From Micrococcus endophyticus (GTDB taxonomy: Bacteria; Actinomycetota; Actinomycetes; Actinomycetales; Micrococcaceae): a DNA stretch of 64,000 nucleotides. Below the pieces are notes generated by a model. The model worked only from the letters and a program-made list of their open reading frames with translations. It made no database searches and was not told the DNA's origin. The position numbers and the translations under genes were made by a program. The stretch is taken from contig NZ_JACHMW010000001.1 in NCBI RefSeq assembly GCF_014205115.1, forward strand, positions 2,356,001-2,420,000, given 5' to 3'. Below are positions 1-8,203 of the stretch, piece by piece (position 1 is the stretch's first letter; each line of letters begins with the position of its first letter).

Positions 1-80
1 ATCACCGCGCGGTAGCGGCGCAGGCGGTGGCGGCGGGCGTTCTGGTCCTGCGAGGGGGCGGGGGTGAGCGTCTGGGACAT
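1..80 (-). CDS. N-terminal fragment of an unidentified protein, cut by the window edge
   Basis: An ATG on the minus strand at 80 opens a frame that stays open to the window edge. It encodes about 26 residues starting MSQTLTPAPSQDQNARRHRL, followed by an Arg-rich stretch. Such a polar, basic N-terminus before what may be a membrane segment is common in actinobacterial transporters, but the fragment is too short to identify. It is divergent in spacing from rlmC, about 200 bases away, with nothing recognisable in between. Confidence 0.4.
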   Translation of the reverse strand, partial: MSQTLTPAPSQDQNARRHRLRRYRAV

Positions 81-277
81 GGGGCGGACGGCCTTTGCGC
101 GTGGTCGGTGGGAGGGCGGGACTCGGCCCTCGTCGGGGACTGCGGACCAGCCTAGAGGGCGCACCGCCGTCGTGGCGCGCCCCGATCCGCCGGATTCCGG
201 TGAGTCCGCTCACGGTCCGCGGGCCCCGGCGCCGCGTCCCCGGCCTGGCTCCCGCGACCGCCCAGGTCAGCGGCGGG

Positions 278-1597
278 TCAGGCGCGCGACAGCAGCACGA
301 GGGTCTCGGCGTGGCCGGTCTGGGGGAACATGTCGAACACCTGCGCCCGGCGTGCGCGGTAGGCGGGCATCGCGGCGAGGTCCTTCGCGAGGGAGGCGGC
401 GTTGCAGCTGGAGTAGAGGACGTGGGGCACGCCCGAGTCCTGCAGCCGGGCGGCCAGCTCCGGGCCGATCCCGCGCCGCGGCGGGTTCACGACGACGGCG
501 TCCGGCATGGCGGCGGGCGCGGCGTCGTCGTCGGGGTGGGCGCCGGCGTCGGAAGCCTCCCGTTTCCCGGACGACAGCGCATCCGAAGCCTCCCGTTTCC
601 CGGACGAAAGCGCCTCCGAGGGCTCGCGTCTCCCGGGCGACAGCGCCCGGGTGGCGTCGCCGGCCGTGAAGCGGACGGCCCCGGCCAGGCCCAGCTCCGC
701 GGCGGTGTCCCGGGCGGCGGCCACGGCGTCCTCGCTCGTCTCCAGACCCCACACCTCGGCCACGCCGGCGCCGCCCTCGGCCACGGGCCGGGCGAGGTGG
801 AACGCGAACCCGCCGACCCCGCAGTAGAGGTCCCACGCGCTGTGCACGGGGGTGCCGTCGGCCGCGGCGGCCTCGGCGAGCCAGGCGGCGGCGGTGGCGT
901 AGAGCCGCCGCGTGACGTCCGTGTTGGTCTGGAAGAAGCCCTGGGGGCGCAGTCGCAGGCCGATCCCGTTGAGCTCCATGCGCAGGGTGGGGTCCCCGGC
1001 CAGGTGCACCTCGTCCGGGCCCTCGGGCAGGGCCACGTGCTCGGGGTGCCGGTTGGCGGTGACGACGGCGGCCGGCGTGCCCAGCCCGGCCAGCGCGGAC
1101 CGCAGGCCGGGGACGGCGGCGCGCAGCGCGTCGAGGCGGGCGGCGGAGCGCAGGACGAAGCGCACCAAGAGCTCGCGGTCGGGGGAGAGGGTGACGATCA
1201 CGGACTTCAGCTCGCCGGTGCGCGCCGCGACGTCGTAGGGCTCGAGGCCGGCGGCCGTGATCGTCTCCGCGATCGCGTGGAAGGCGGCCTCCATGCCGTC
1301 CTCGTAGAGGCCGCAGTCGCGCAGGTCGTGGCCGGTGCCGTCGTGGTGGCGCGGGTGCTGCTCCGGGTCGAGGATGCCCAGCCGGGGCGCGGCCGCGGTG
1401 CCGGTGGCCACGAGCTTGGCCTTGTTCCGGAACCCGGACTCGGCGGAGGCCTGCGGGGGCAGCCAGGCCTCGGCGGGCACGGCGGCGTCCAGGCGGGCGC
1501 GCACGGCGGCGTCCTTGTCCGTCAGCTGCACGCCGTAGGGCACCCCCATCAGGGCGCAGGACCGGCACCGGCCGGCGTCGTAGTGGTGGCACTGCAC
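278..1597 (-). CDS. rlmC: 23S rRNA (uracil-C5)-methyltransferase RlmC-like
   Basis: SAM-dependent methyltransferase expected to make 5-methyluridine in 23S rRNA. The N-terminus MQCHHYDAGRCRSC carries Cys3, Cys11 and Cys14, and a fourth Cys lies near residue 95 (LRDCGLY); this is the 4Fe-4S pattern of RlmC/RumB. The SAM motif DLYCGVGGF is near residue 250 and the catalytic Cys lies in YSSCNAASLAKD near the C-terminus. At 439 aa it is longer than usual (about 375), largely because of an in-frame insert of three 11-residue repeats (SSGKREASDAL type) near residues 316-348, just before the NPPRRG motif. It starts 10 bases after the HEAT-repeat gene, so the two are probably cotranscribed. Confidence 0.92.
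   Translation of the reverse strand: MQCHHYDAGRCRSCALMGVPYGVQLTDKDAAVRARLDAAVPAEAWLPPQASAESGFRNKAKLVATGTAAAPRLGILDPEQHPRHHDGTGHDLRDCGLYEDGMEAAFHAIAETITAAGLEPYDVAARTGELKSVIVTLSPDRELLVRFVLRSAARLDALRAAVPGLRSALAGLGTPAAVVTANRHPEHVALPEGPDEVHLAGDPTLRMELNGIGLRLRPQGFFQTNTDVTRRLYATAAAWLAEAAAADGTPVHSAWDLYCGVGGFAFHLARPVAEGGAGVAEVWGLETSEDAVAAARDTAAELGLAGAVRFTAGDATRALSPGRREPSEALSSGKREASDALSSGKREASDAGAHPDDDAAPAAMPDAVVVNPPRRGIGPELAARLQDSGVPHVLYSSCNAASLAKDLAAMPAYRARRAQVFDMFPQTGHAETLVLLSRA
552..650 (-). repeat. Three in-frame 33-bp units of dispersed repeat family 1 inside rlmC
   Basis: Three consecutive 33-bp units match the intergenic repeat found throughout the window (core TTTCGTGCGGGAAACGGGAG on the minus strand, here with CC for GC). 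Two units are near-identical and the third is degenerate. Because 33 is a multiple of three, each adds exactly 11 codons and keeps the reading frame. Confidence 0.9.
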
Positions 1598-1607
1598 GGG
1601 CGGCGCC

Positions 1608-2216
1608 TCAGCCCTCGGCGCCGACGCGAAGGTCGGGGCGGTCGAGGCGCTCGGCCAGGTGGTCCAGGGCCAGCTCGGCGGCGGTGGCCAGGTCCGCGTC
1701 CACGTCCATCACCATCCCCGTGAGCACGGGCAGCGCGGCCTCGAGGTCCTGCGGCCCGGCCAGGGCGCCGAGCGCGGAGGCCGCCGACGCGCGGACCTGC
1801 GGGTCCGGGTCCGCGCAGCCGGCGCGCACGGCGTCCACGAGGGCGCGGTCCACGGCGACGTCGGCGTGCAGGGAGCCGGCGCGGGCGGCCAGCACGAGGT
1901 GCGCGGCCGAGCGGACGTCCGGCTCCGGGGCGGACAGGGCCGCGGTCAGCGCGGGCAGCGCGCTGCGGTGCCAGGCGTGGCCCAGCGCCAGGGCGCCGGT
2001 GGCGCCGGCGGTGAGGTCGCCGTCGTCGCCGGTGAGGGCGCGGGCCGCGCCCGAGGTCACGTCCGCGGGGGTGACGGACCCGGTGAGGAGGCGGACCGCG
2101 AGGCCCGCGACGGCGGCCTCCCCGCGCTCGGCGACGGCCGCGGCCACCCGGCGGCGCAGGCGGTCGTGCGGGGTCTGGGGCTCCGCGGGCAGGGGGAGTC
2201 GGTCGAAGGCGGTCAT
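1608..2216 (-). CDS. HEAT-repeat-like helical protein
   Basis: A 202-residue Ala/Leu-rich protein with repeated helix pairs resembling HEAT/PBS-lyase-type repeats, for example DVRSAAHLVLAARAG and DPQVRASAASALGAL. Such repeats usually mediate protein-protein contacts; no catalytic motif is visible. The start at 2216 is supported by a -10-like CAGAAT six bases upstream (leaderless), and the longer frame upstream of it crosses the divergent promoter region. It precedes rlmC by 10 bases. The specific role is unknown. Confidence 0.75.
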   Translation of the reverse strand: MTAFDRLPLPAEPQTPHDRLRRRVAAAVAERGEAAVAGLAVRLLTGSVTPADVTSGAARALTGDDGDLTAGATGALALGHAWHRSALPALTAALSAPEPDVRSAAHLVLAARAGSLHADVAVDRALVDAVRAGCADPDPQVRASAASALGALAGPQDLEAALPVLTGMVMDVDADLATAAELALDHLAERLDRPDLRVGAEG

Positions 2217-2222
2217 GGGTCC

Positions 2223-2228
2223 ATTCTG
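2223..2228 (-). promoter_or_regulatory. -10 box (CAGAAT) of a leaderless promoter
   Basis: Lies 6 bases upstream of the minus-strand start at 2216, the spacing at which transcription would begin on the start codon. Confidence 0.5.
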
Positions 2229-2324
2229 ACCCGGACGCCGGCACGGCGCCCGGCGGTCCTGGGAGGTTCCCGGAAGTGCGGTGAACAGGGCGTGATGGAC
2301 GGCACATCGCGGCCCCCCGAGTGG

Positions 2325-2330
2325 TACGTT
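2325..2330 (+). promoter_or_regulatory. -10 box (TACGTT) of a leaderless promoter
   Basis: Seven bases upstream of the ATG at 2338. There is no Shine-Dalgarno sequence at the start. Confidence 0.55.
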
Positions 2331-2337
2331 CACTGGC

Positions 2338-3312
2338 ATGAACCCCGCCGGAGCCCTCGCCCTCCAATTCCGGGCGGACAGCTTCGACCATCCCGGCGGG
2401 CTCGTGGACGCCGGCACCGTCATCTCGTGGATCGAGAAGGCGGGCTACGCCGTCGCCGCGAGCTGGGCCGGGACGTTCGTCCGTGCCCGATACATGGGCC
2501 ACACCCAGTTCCGCCACTCCGTGCCGGTGGACCACCGCGCCGTGGTCCAAGCGCGCGTGGTGCACACGGACGGCGCGGACGTGCACGTCCAGACCCGGCT
2601 GCTGCTGCCCGAGGTGAAGGACGAGTCCGGCGACCCCGTGGTCGCCACCTCCTCCCTGGTGGTCTACTCCGCCGAGGAGGACGGGGCTCGCGTCACCGTG
2701 CCGGCCTGGGTGCCCTCCACCCCCGGGCAGATCGAGCGCGACGAGCAGGCCAGCCGCTCCACCGTGGCCCGCCGCGCCGTGGAGCGGGGCATGGCCCGCC
2801 TGCCGTTCCCGTCCCCGGGGCAGGCCCCCGAGGAGATGAGCACGCTCGCGTTCCTGGCCCCGCCCTCCGAGGCCACGGTGGGCGGCACCATGAACGCCGG
2901 CGCCATCCTGCGCTGGCTGGACGAGGCGGCCGCCGTGTGCGCCGCCCGGTGGACCGGGCACGAGTCCGTGGTGGCCGTGTTCGGCGGCGGCGTGCGGTTC
3001 GTGCGGAACATCCTCGTGGGCGACCTCGTCCGGGTGGACGCCCTCCTGGTGAACACCACGGAGCGCTCCATGCAGGTGGCGCTGCGCGTCTACGCCGGCC
3101 GCCCCACCGGCGTGCAGCCGCGCCTGGTGGCGCACTCGATCGCCGTCATGGTGGACGTCTCCGCCGAGGACAAGGCCCAGCCCGTGCGGCAGTACGTCCC
3201 GGAGAGTGAGGGCGCCCGCAGCCTCCAGGAGGCGGCCGTGCAGCTCGTGCGCCTGCGCTCCGAGGTGGGCGCCGCCTGGACCGAGACGCGGCGCTCGCCC
3301 GAGTCCCGCTGA
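2338..3312 (+). CDS. Double-hotdog acyl-CoA thioesterase
   Basis: A 324-residue protein made of two tandem hotdog (4HBT-like) domains, at roughly residues 1-130 and 165-290. Each contains the conserved pattern of a short Gly-rich/Asp-Ala segment plus a helix with Trp: VDAGTVISWIEKAGYAV in domain 1 and MNAGAILRWLDEAAAVCA in domain 2. Family members hydrolyse acyl-CoA thioesters. A paralog of identical length lies at 9834-10808. Substrate chain length cannot be read from the sequence. Confidence 0.85.
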   Translation: MNPAGALALQFRADSFDHPGGLVDAGTVISWIEKAGYAVAASWAGTFVRARYMGHTQFRHSVPVDHRAVVQARVVHTDGADVHVQTRLLLPEVKDESGDPVVATSSLVVYSAEEDGARVTVPAWVPSTPGQIERDEQASRSTVARRAVERGMARLPFPSPGQAPEEMSTLAFLAPPSEATVGGTMNAGAILRWLDEAAAVCAARWTGHESVVAVFGGGVRFVRNILVGDLVRVDALLVNTTERSMQVALRVYAGRPTGVQPRLVAHSIAVMVDVSAEDKAQPVRQYVPESEGARSLQEAAVQLVRLRSEVGAAWTETRRSPESR

Positions 3313-3331
3313 CGCCGCGGCGGCCCCTCCG

Positions 3332-3337
3332 TAGACT
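3332..3337 (+). promoter_or_regulatory. -10 box (TAGACT) of a leaderless promoter
   Basis: Six bases upstream of the ATG at 3344, in the short gap after the thioesterase gene. Confidence 0.6.
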
Positions 3338-3343
3338 GGGCCG

Positions 3344-4612
3344 ATGAGCCCCCTCCCCGCGTCGCCGCTGCATCACAACCCGGTCCGCCGCATCGTCCGC
3401 GGCGCCGCCCTGGCCGCCGGCGCGGGCCTGGTGGGCGTGCCCATGGCCGTGGCCGCGGGCCTCACCGGGGTGGACATGGTCAAGCGCCGGGGCCGCCGTC
3501 GCCGTCCGGCGCACAACCCGGGCGTGTTCGACGCCCCGGTGAAGGACTCCCACCTGCGGATCTTCACGTCCGGCGAGGACCTCTACGAGGAGATGCTCTC
3601 CGCGATCGACTCCGCCGAGCGGATCGTGAAGTTCGAGACGTACATCTGGAAGGCCGACCCCACCGGCCAGCGCTTCATCGAGGCCTTCAACCGGGCGGCC
3701 GCCCGCGGCGTGGAGGTCTACGTCTCCTACGACGGCTTCGGCAACCTCGTGGTGCCGCGCGCGTTCTACCGGCAGCTGGACCCCCGCATCCGCGTCTTCC
3801 GGCTCCCCGCCTTCGCCCGGCCGTTCTGGCGGGGCCCGGTGCGGAACACCGGGTTCAACCACTCGAAGATCATGGTGGTCGACGACGAGATCGGCTTCGT
3901 GGGCGGCTTCAACATCGGCGACGACTACGCCACGTTCTGGCGCGACACCCACGTGTGCGAGCGCGGCCCGGCCGTGTGGGCGCTGGACCAGTCCATCTCC
4001 ATCAAGTGGAACGCCCACCACCGAGAGGGCGAGCAGATGAGCTGGCGTCCGCCGGAGTCCTGGGACCCGCGGGTCACCGTCTCCGCCAACCAGCCGCCGC
4101 TGCTCGTCTACCCGATCCGCCTCACCTACCTCGAGGCCATCCAGCGGGCCCAGCACCGGATCTTCATCAACACGCCGTACTTCATCCCGGACCAGCAGGT
4201 CCTCCAGGCGCTGCTGCACGCGGCGCGGCGCGGCGTGGACGTGCAGGTGATGGTGCCGCAGGACTCCAACCACATCGTGGCGGACTGGGCCTCGCGCGGG
4301 TTCTACGCGGAGATGCTCGAGGCGGGCATCACGATCCTGCTCTACAAGGCGAGCATGATCCACGCGAAGACGGCCACGGTGGACGGCATCTGGTCCACCG
4401 TGGGCACGGCGAACATCGACCGCCTCTCCCTGGGCTTCAACTACGAGTCCAACGTGGTGGTGGTGGACCGCGACTTCGCGGCCCGCATGGAGGAGATCTT
4501 CGCGATCGACGCGGAGCGGTCCGAGCGCGTGGAGTCCCCGCGCTGGCAGGACCGCCACGGCGTGGCCCGCATGGTGGAGCGGCTGCTCGTGCCGCTGCGC
4601 CCGCTGCTCTGA
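3344..4612 (+). CDS. Phospholipase D-family cardiolipin synthase-like protein
   Basis: A 422-residue PLD-superfamily enzyme with two HKD catalytic motifs: HSKIMVVDD near residue 172 and HAKTATVDG near residue 340, each followed by the usual G-S/T-x-N segment (VGGFN, VGTANID). An N-terminal hydrophobic stretch (about residues 18-42) would anchor it in the membrane. Bacterial cardiolipin synthases of this architecture join two phosphatidylglycerol molecules. The start is fixed by a leaderless -10 box. Other PLD phosphatidyltransferases remain possible. Confidence 0.87.
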   Translation: MSPLPASPLHHNPVRRIVRGAALAAGAGLVGVPMAVAAGLTGVDMVKRRGRRRRPAHNPGVFDAPVKDSHLRIFTSGEDLYEEMLSAIDSAERIVKFETYIWKADPTGQRFIEAFNRAAARGVEVYVSYDGFGNLVVPRAFYRQLDPRIRVFRLPAFARPFWRGPVRNTGFNHSKIMVVDDEIGFVGGFNIGDDYATFWRDTHVCERGPAVWALDQSISIKWNAHHREGEQMSWRPPESWDPRVTVSANQPPLLVYPIRLTYLEAIQRAQHRIFINTPYFIPDQQVLQALLHAARRGVDVQVMVPQDSNHIVADWASRGFYAEMLEAGITILLYKASMIHAKTATVDGIWSTVGTANIDRLSLGFNYESNVVVVDRDFAARMEEIFAIDAERSERVESPRWQDRHGVARMVERLLVPLRPLL

Positions 4613-4682
4613 CGCGTTCCTGACGCGCCCCTGAATCCCGGCCCCAGGCCGGTCCCCGGGTCGACCCCGCCCTCGGAGTTGC

Positions 4683-4698
4683 ATACCCCAGGGGGTAT
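4683..4698. promoter_or_regulatory. CstR-type operator, site 1
   Basis: The perfect palindrome-like 16-mer ATACCCCAGGGGGTAT, upstream of the persulfide dioxygenase gene. It matches the ATACCCC-GGGGTAT operators bound by the CsoR/CstR/RcnR family. An identical copy lies 35 bases downstream. Confidence 0.85.
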
Positions 4699-4717
4699 GT
4701 TCTACGCTCGTTCCGAC

Positions 4718-4733
4718 ATACCCCAGGGGGTAT
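4718..4733. promoter_or_regulatory. CstR-type operator, site 2
   Basis: Exact second copy of the 16-bp ATACCCCAGGGGGTAT site, 58 bases before the ATG of the persulfide dioxygenase gene. Paired identical sites suggest tight repression by the CstR-like protein encoded at 7819. Confidence 0.85.
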
Positions 4734-4790
4734 CCGGGAGAGCCCTTCGACCCCCGCCCCCGGCCCACCGCATCACCCAGGAGGATCCCC

Positions 4791-6242
4791 ATGCTGCTCG
4801 AGCGCATCTACGACGAGGACCTGGCCCAGGCGAGCTACTTCATCGGCTGCCAGACGAAGAACGAGGCGATCGTGGTGGACCCCCGCCGCGACGTCCAGGA
4901 GTACCTGGACCTCGCCGCCCACCACGGCATGACGATCACCCACGTCACCGAGACCCACATCCACGCCGACTTCCTCTCCGGCACCCGCGAGCTCGCGGCC
5001 CGCACCGGCGCGCAGATCCACGTCTCCGGCGAGGGCGGCGAGGACTGGACCTACGGCTTCGAGGGCAACCTGCTGCACGACGGCGACGTGATCACCCTCG
5101 GCAACATCACCGTGACCGCCCAGCACACCCCGGGCCACACCCCGGAGCACCTGGGCTACCTGATCACCGACGGCGCGTTCGCGCAGGCCCCCGGCTACTA
5201 CCTCACCGGCGACTTCGTGTTCTCCGGCGACCTCGGCCGCCCCGACCTGCTGGACGAGGCCGCCGGCTTCCAGGACACCCGCTTCGCCGGCGCCAAGCAG
5301 CTCTTCCGCTCGCTCAAGGAGAAGTTCGTGGGCCTGCCGGACCACGTCCAGGTCTTCCCGGGCCACGGCTCCGGCTCCGCCTGCGGCAAGGCCCTCGGCG
5401 CCCTGCCCTCCACCACCGTCGGCTACGAGCGCACCTACGCCTGGTGGGCCGAGTACGTGGCGAACGACGACGAGCAGGGCTTCGTGGACGAGCTGCTCGA
5501 CGGCCAGCCGGACGCCCACGCCTACTTCGCGCGGATGAAGAAGCAGAACAAGCTGGGCCCCGCCGTCCTCGGCGAGCTCACCCCGCTGGCCGAGCTGACC
5601 GGCGAGCAGGCCGTGGCCCGCGTCGCCGCCGGCGACGTCCTCGCGGACACCCGCTCCGTGGACGAGATCCACGCCGGCACCGTGCCGGGCGCCCTGGCCC
5701 TGCCCGCCAAGGACAAGGCCGCCACCCACATCGGCTGGGCCTACGACCCGGAGCAGGACGACGCCGCGATCATCCTCCTGGCCGACGACCAGGACGACGC
5801 CGAGGCCATCCGCTCCCACATGATCCGCGTGGGCGTGGATGCCGCGGACGCGTTCGTCACCTCCCTGGACGGGTTCGAGCTGCAGCCCGCCGCCGTGATC
5901 TCCCCCGAGGAGCTGCAGCGGCGCATCGACGCCGGCGACGTGGTCCCGGCGACCGCCGACGCGGCCCCCGGCGAAGGCGGCCTGGCCCTGCTGGACGTGC
6001 GCAACCGCACCGAGCACGCCGAGGGCACCGTGCCCGCCTCCGGCGGCGCCGAGGCCGCGCAGCTCAACTCCGGCAAGGTGCTCTTCCACCAGGGCGAGCT
6101 GCCGAAGGACGCGACCCTCGTGACCTTCTGCCAGTCCGGCCTGCGCAACGTCGTGGCCGCGCAGTCCCTGCGCCGCGCCGGCTTCGACGTCGTCGAGCTC
6201 GAGGGCTCGTACCTCGGCTGGCTCGGCCGCACCCGCGCCTGA
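4791..6242 (+). CDS. CstB-like persulfide dioxygenase-rhodanese fusion
   Basis: A 483-residue protein with an N-terminal metallo-beta-lactamase fold and C-terminal rhodanese region. Iron ligands are visible in THIHADFLSG (near residue 55), PGHTPEHLGY, LTGDFVFSGD and FPGHGSGSACGK. The rhodanese catalytic Cys lies near residue 446 in FCQSGLRN. A central rhodanese-like segment (about 270-360) lacks an obvious Cys. CstB/ETHE1-type enzymes oxidise glutathione- or CoA-type persulfides to sulfite or thiosulfate. Two CstR-type operators and an AGGAGGA ribosome site (4779-4785) precede it, and sulfur genes follow, which supports sulfide/persulfide detoxification. Confidence 0.88.
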   Translation: MLLERIYDEDLAQASYFIGCQTKNEAIVVDPRRDVQEYLDLAAHHGMTITHVTETHIHADFLSGTRELAARTGAQIHVSGEGGEDWTYGFEGNLLHDGDVITLGNITVTAQHTPGHTPEHLGYLITDGAFAQAPGYYLTGDFVFSGDLGRPDLLDEAAGFQDTRFAGAKQLFRSLKEKFVGLPDHVQVFPGHGSGSACGKALGALPSTTVGYERTYAWWAEYVANDDEQGFVDELLDGQPDAHAYFARMKKQNKLGPAVLGELTPLAELTGEQAVARVAAGDVLADTRSVDEIHAGTVPGALALPAKDKAATHIGWAYDPEQDDAAIILLADDQDDAEAIRSHMIRVGVDAADAFVTSLDGFELQPAAVISPEELQRRIDAGDVVPATADAAPGEGGLALLDVRNRTEHAEGTVPASGGAEAAQLNSGKVLFHQGELPKDATLVTFCQSGLRNVVAAQSLRRAGFDVVELEGSYLGWLGRTRA

Positions 6243-6342
6243 CCTCCCCCCGACCCCCGGCGGCGGCGCGTGTGCACCCATCCCCGTCCGCGCCGCCGTC
6301 GGGCCCCTCTTCCCCTGAACCGCCTTTCCTGAAGGAGAACGC

Positions 6343-6936
6343 ATGACCGCCATGACCCTGACCCCCGTCAGCCCCGAGGAGCTGCTCGAGCGCACCGAGG
6401 CCGGCACGGCCTTCGTGATCGACGTCCGCACTCCCGCCGAGTTCGCGGTGGAGCACATCGCCGGCTCGTACAACGTCCCGCTGGACACCCTCAAGGAGCA
6501 CGTCCGGGACGTGGCCGAGCGCCTCCACGGCGACGTGGTGCTCGTGTGCGCCTCCGGTGTCCGCGCCTCGGACGCCCAGCAGCGGCTGACCGGCGCCGGG
6601 TTCACCGAGGCGGCCGTGCTCTCCGGCGGCATCGGCTCCTACGCACAGGCCGGCGGCGACGTGGTCCGCCGCGGCACCGGCTGGGGCATGGAGCGGCAGG
6701 TCCGCATGACCGCCGGCTCCCTGGTGCTCGCCGGCGTGATCGCATCCCAGATCGGCTCCAAGCGCCTCGCGCTGCTGGCCGGCGGCGTGGGCGGCGGCCT
6801 CGTGTACTCGGCCCTGTCCAACACGTGCGCCATGGTCTCGGTCCTGGACCGCATGCCCTGGAACCGCCAGGACCGGGAGCGCCCGGCCTCCGAGGTCCTG
6901 GGCGCGCTGCCCGCGGGCGCGGCGCGGAAGGCCTGA
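6343..6936 (+). CDS. Rhodanese-DUF2892 membrane protein
   Basis: A 197-residue protein. Residues 1-100 form a rhodanese domain with catalytic Cys near residue 68 (VLVCASGVRAS). Residues about 115-165 contain two hydrophobic segments typical of DUF2892. It would move sulfane sulfur at the inner face of the membrane. A good Shine-Dalgarno (GAAGGAG) precedes the ATG. It lies 100 bases after the persulfide dioxygenase and three bases before the TauE exporter gene, so they form one operon. Confidence 0.87.
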   Translation: MTAMTLTPVSPEELLERTEAGTAFVIDVRTPAEFAVEHIAGSYNVPLDTLKEHVRDVAERLHGDVVLVCASGVRASDAQQRLTGAGFTEAAVLSGGIGSYAQAGGDVVRRGTGWGMERQVRMTAGSLVLAGVIASQIGSKRLALLAGGVGGGLVYSALSNTCAMVSVLDRMPWNRQDRERPASEVLGALPAGAARKA

Positions 6937-6939
6937 CCC

Positions 6940-7707
6940 GTGGCCTGGCTCGCCGTGGGCCTGGCCGTCGCCGTGGGCCTGCTCCTGGGCCTCATGGGCG
7001 GCGGCGGGTCCATCCTCATGGTGCCGCTGCTGACCTACGTGGCCGGCCTGGACCCGAAGGAGGCGATCGCCGGCTCGCTGTTCGTCGTCGGCGTGACCTC
7101 GCTGGTGTCCGTGGGCCTGCACGCGCGGGCCGGCAACGTGCGCTGGCGGACGGGCCTGGTGTTCGGCCTGGCCGGCATGGTGGGCGCGGCCCTGGGCGGC
7201 GTGGTCGGCGGGTTCCTGCCGGGCACGGTGCTGCTCATCGCGTTCGCCGTGATGATGCTGGTCACCGCGTGGGCCATGATCCGGCCGAAGCGCCCGACGG
7301 CGGCGCCCGCCGAGGGCGGCCACGCTCCGGGCCGGGCCCTGGGCAGGATCGTGCTCGACGGCGTCGTGGTGGGCTTCGTGACCGGGATCGTCGGCGCGGG
7401 CGGCGGCTTCCTCGTGGTGCCGGCCCTCGTGCTGCTCGCGGGGCTGCCGATGTCCGCGGCCGTGGGCACGTCCCTGCTGGTGATCGCGCTGAAGTCCTTC
7501 GCCGGCCTCGGCGGCTACCTCACCTCGGTAACCCTGGACTGGCCGTTCCTGCTCGCGGTGACCGGCGTGGCCGTGCTCGGCGCGCTGATCGGGGCCGCCC
7601 TGGTCAACCGCGTGCCGGACAAGGCCCTGAAGAGGGGCTTCGGCTGGTTCGTGCTGGCGATGGGCGTGGTCATGCTCGTCACCGAGCTCGTGGGGCTGCT
7701 GGCCTGA
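6940..7707 (+). CDS. TauE/SafE-family sulfite or organosulfonate exporter
   Basis: A 255-residue polytopic membrane protein with two homologous halves, each beginning with a Gly-rich helix (GLLLGLMGGGGSIL and GFVTGIVGAGGGFLVVPAL), the hallmark of TauE/SafE. The GTG start is chosen because the stop of the rhodanese gene lies three bases upstream and the frame opens directly into the first membrane helix. In this operon it most likely exports sulfite or a related product of persulfide oxidation. Confidence 0.88.
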   Translation: MAWLAVGLAVAVGLLLGLMGGGGSILMVPLLTYVAGLDPKEAIAGSLFVVGVTSLVSVGLHARAGNVRWRTGLVFGLAGMVGAALGGVVGGFLPGTVLLIAFAVMMLVTAWAMIRPKRPTAAPAEGGHAPGRALGRIVLDGVVVGFVTGIVGAGGGFLVVPALVLLAGLPMSAAVGTSLLVIALKSFAGLGGYLTSVTLDWPFLLAVTGVAVLGALIGAALVNRVPDKALKRGFGWFVLAMGVVMLVTELVGLLA

Positions 7708-7746
7708 GCGGCCGTGTCCCCGGATGACCCGTCCACCGATCCGGTG

Positions 7747-7762
7747 ACACCCCCGGGGGTAT
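7747..7762. promoter_or_regulatory. CstR-type operator (one half-site degenerate)
   Basis: ACACCCCCGGGGGTAT, the same 16-bp format as the two sites at 4.7 kb with one changed base in the left arm. It sits 57 bases before the cstR-like start and implies autoregulation. Confidence 0.75.
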
Positions 7763-7818
7763 CCTGGCCTCCCGGTTCCTCGACCGCCGTCCCCGCCCCT
7801 CCGCCGAAAGGACACGCC

Positions 7819-8094
7819 ATGCGCAGCGCCGACCCCGAGACCCAGCGCAAGATCCTCAACCGCCTCAAGCGTGCCCGCGGCCAGCTCGACGCCGTGATCC
7901 GCGAGGTGGAGGGGGAGGGCAGCTGCCGCGACGTCGTCACGCAGCTCTCCGCCGTCTCCACCGCCCTGGACCGGGCGGGCTTCGCGATCGTCTCCTCCGC
8001 CATGAAGAACTGCGTGGCGGACCCGGAGCGGGCCCGCGAGGACGAGGGCCTCACCGTGGAGGAGCTGGAGAAGCTCTTCCTGTCCCTGGCCTGA
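7819..8094 (+). CDS. CstR-like persulfide-sensing repressor (CsoR family)
   Basis: A 91-residue all-helical CsoR/RcnR-family protein. It has Cys36 (GEGSCRDVV) and Cys65 (MKNCV) but Ala61 where copper-sensing CsoR has a His ligand. Losing the His while keeping both Cys is the signature of persulfide-sensing CstR proteins. The ATG at 7819 follows a GAAAGGA ribosome site; the longer upstream frame runs through the operator and is not used. It sits at the end of the sulfur gene island and probably controls all three 16-bp operators. Confidence 0.85.
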   Translation: MRSADPETQRKILNRLKRARGQLDAVIREVEGEGSCRDVVTQLSAVSTALDRAGFAIVSSAMKNCVADPERAREDEGLTVEELEKLFLSLA

Positions 8095-8100
8095 CCGGCT

Positions 8101-8144
8101 CGGGGCGAGGCACCCGGCGCGGTCGCGCCGGGCGCCTCGCCCCG
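8101..8144 (+). terminator. Strong GC-rich hairpin after the cstR-like gene
   Basis: An inverted repeat with outer arms CGGGGCGAGGC/GCCTCGCCCCG and inner arms CCCGGCGCG/CGCGCCGGG around a tiny loop. It starts 6 bases after the stop codon. There is no U-tract, as is usual in actinobacteria. Confidence 0.75.
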
Positions 8145-8203
8145 ACCACGACCCCGGCCCGCGCCGACCGGCGCGGCCACCCCTGAAGAGAGGAACCACC
8201 ATC

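Noticed and set aside
3146-4807. Long open frames antisense to or out of phase with known genes (for example minus-strand 3146-4807, 6064-8385, 12686-14668, 14137-16779)
   Set aside because: They overlap well-identified genes, have Arg/Gly/His-rich compositions with no family motifs, and are expected at this GC content.
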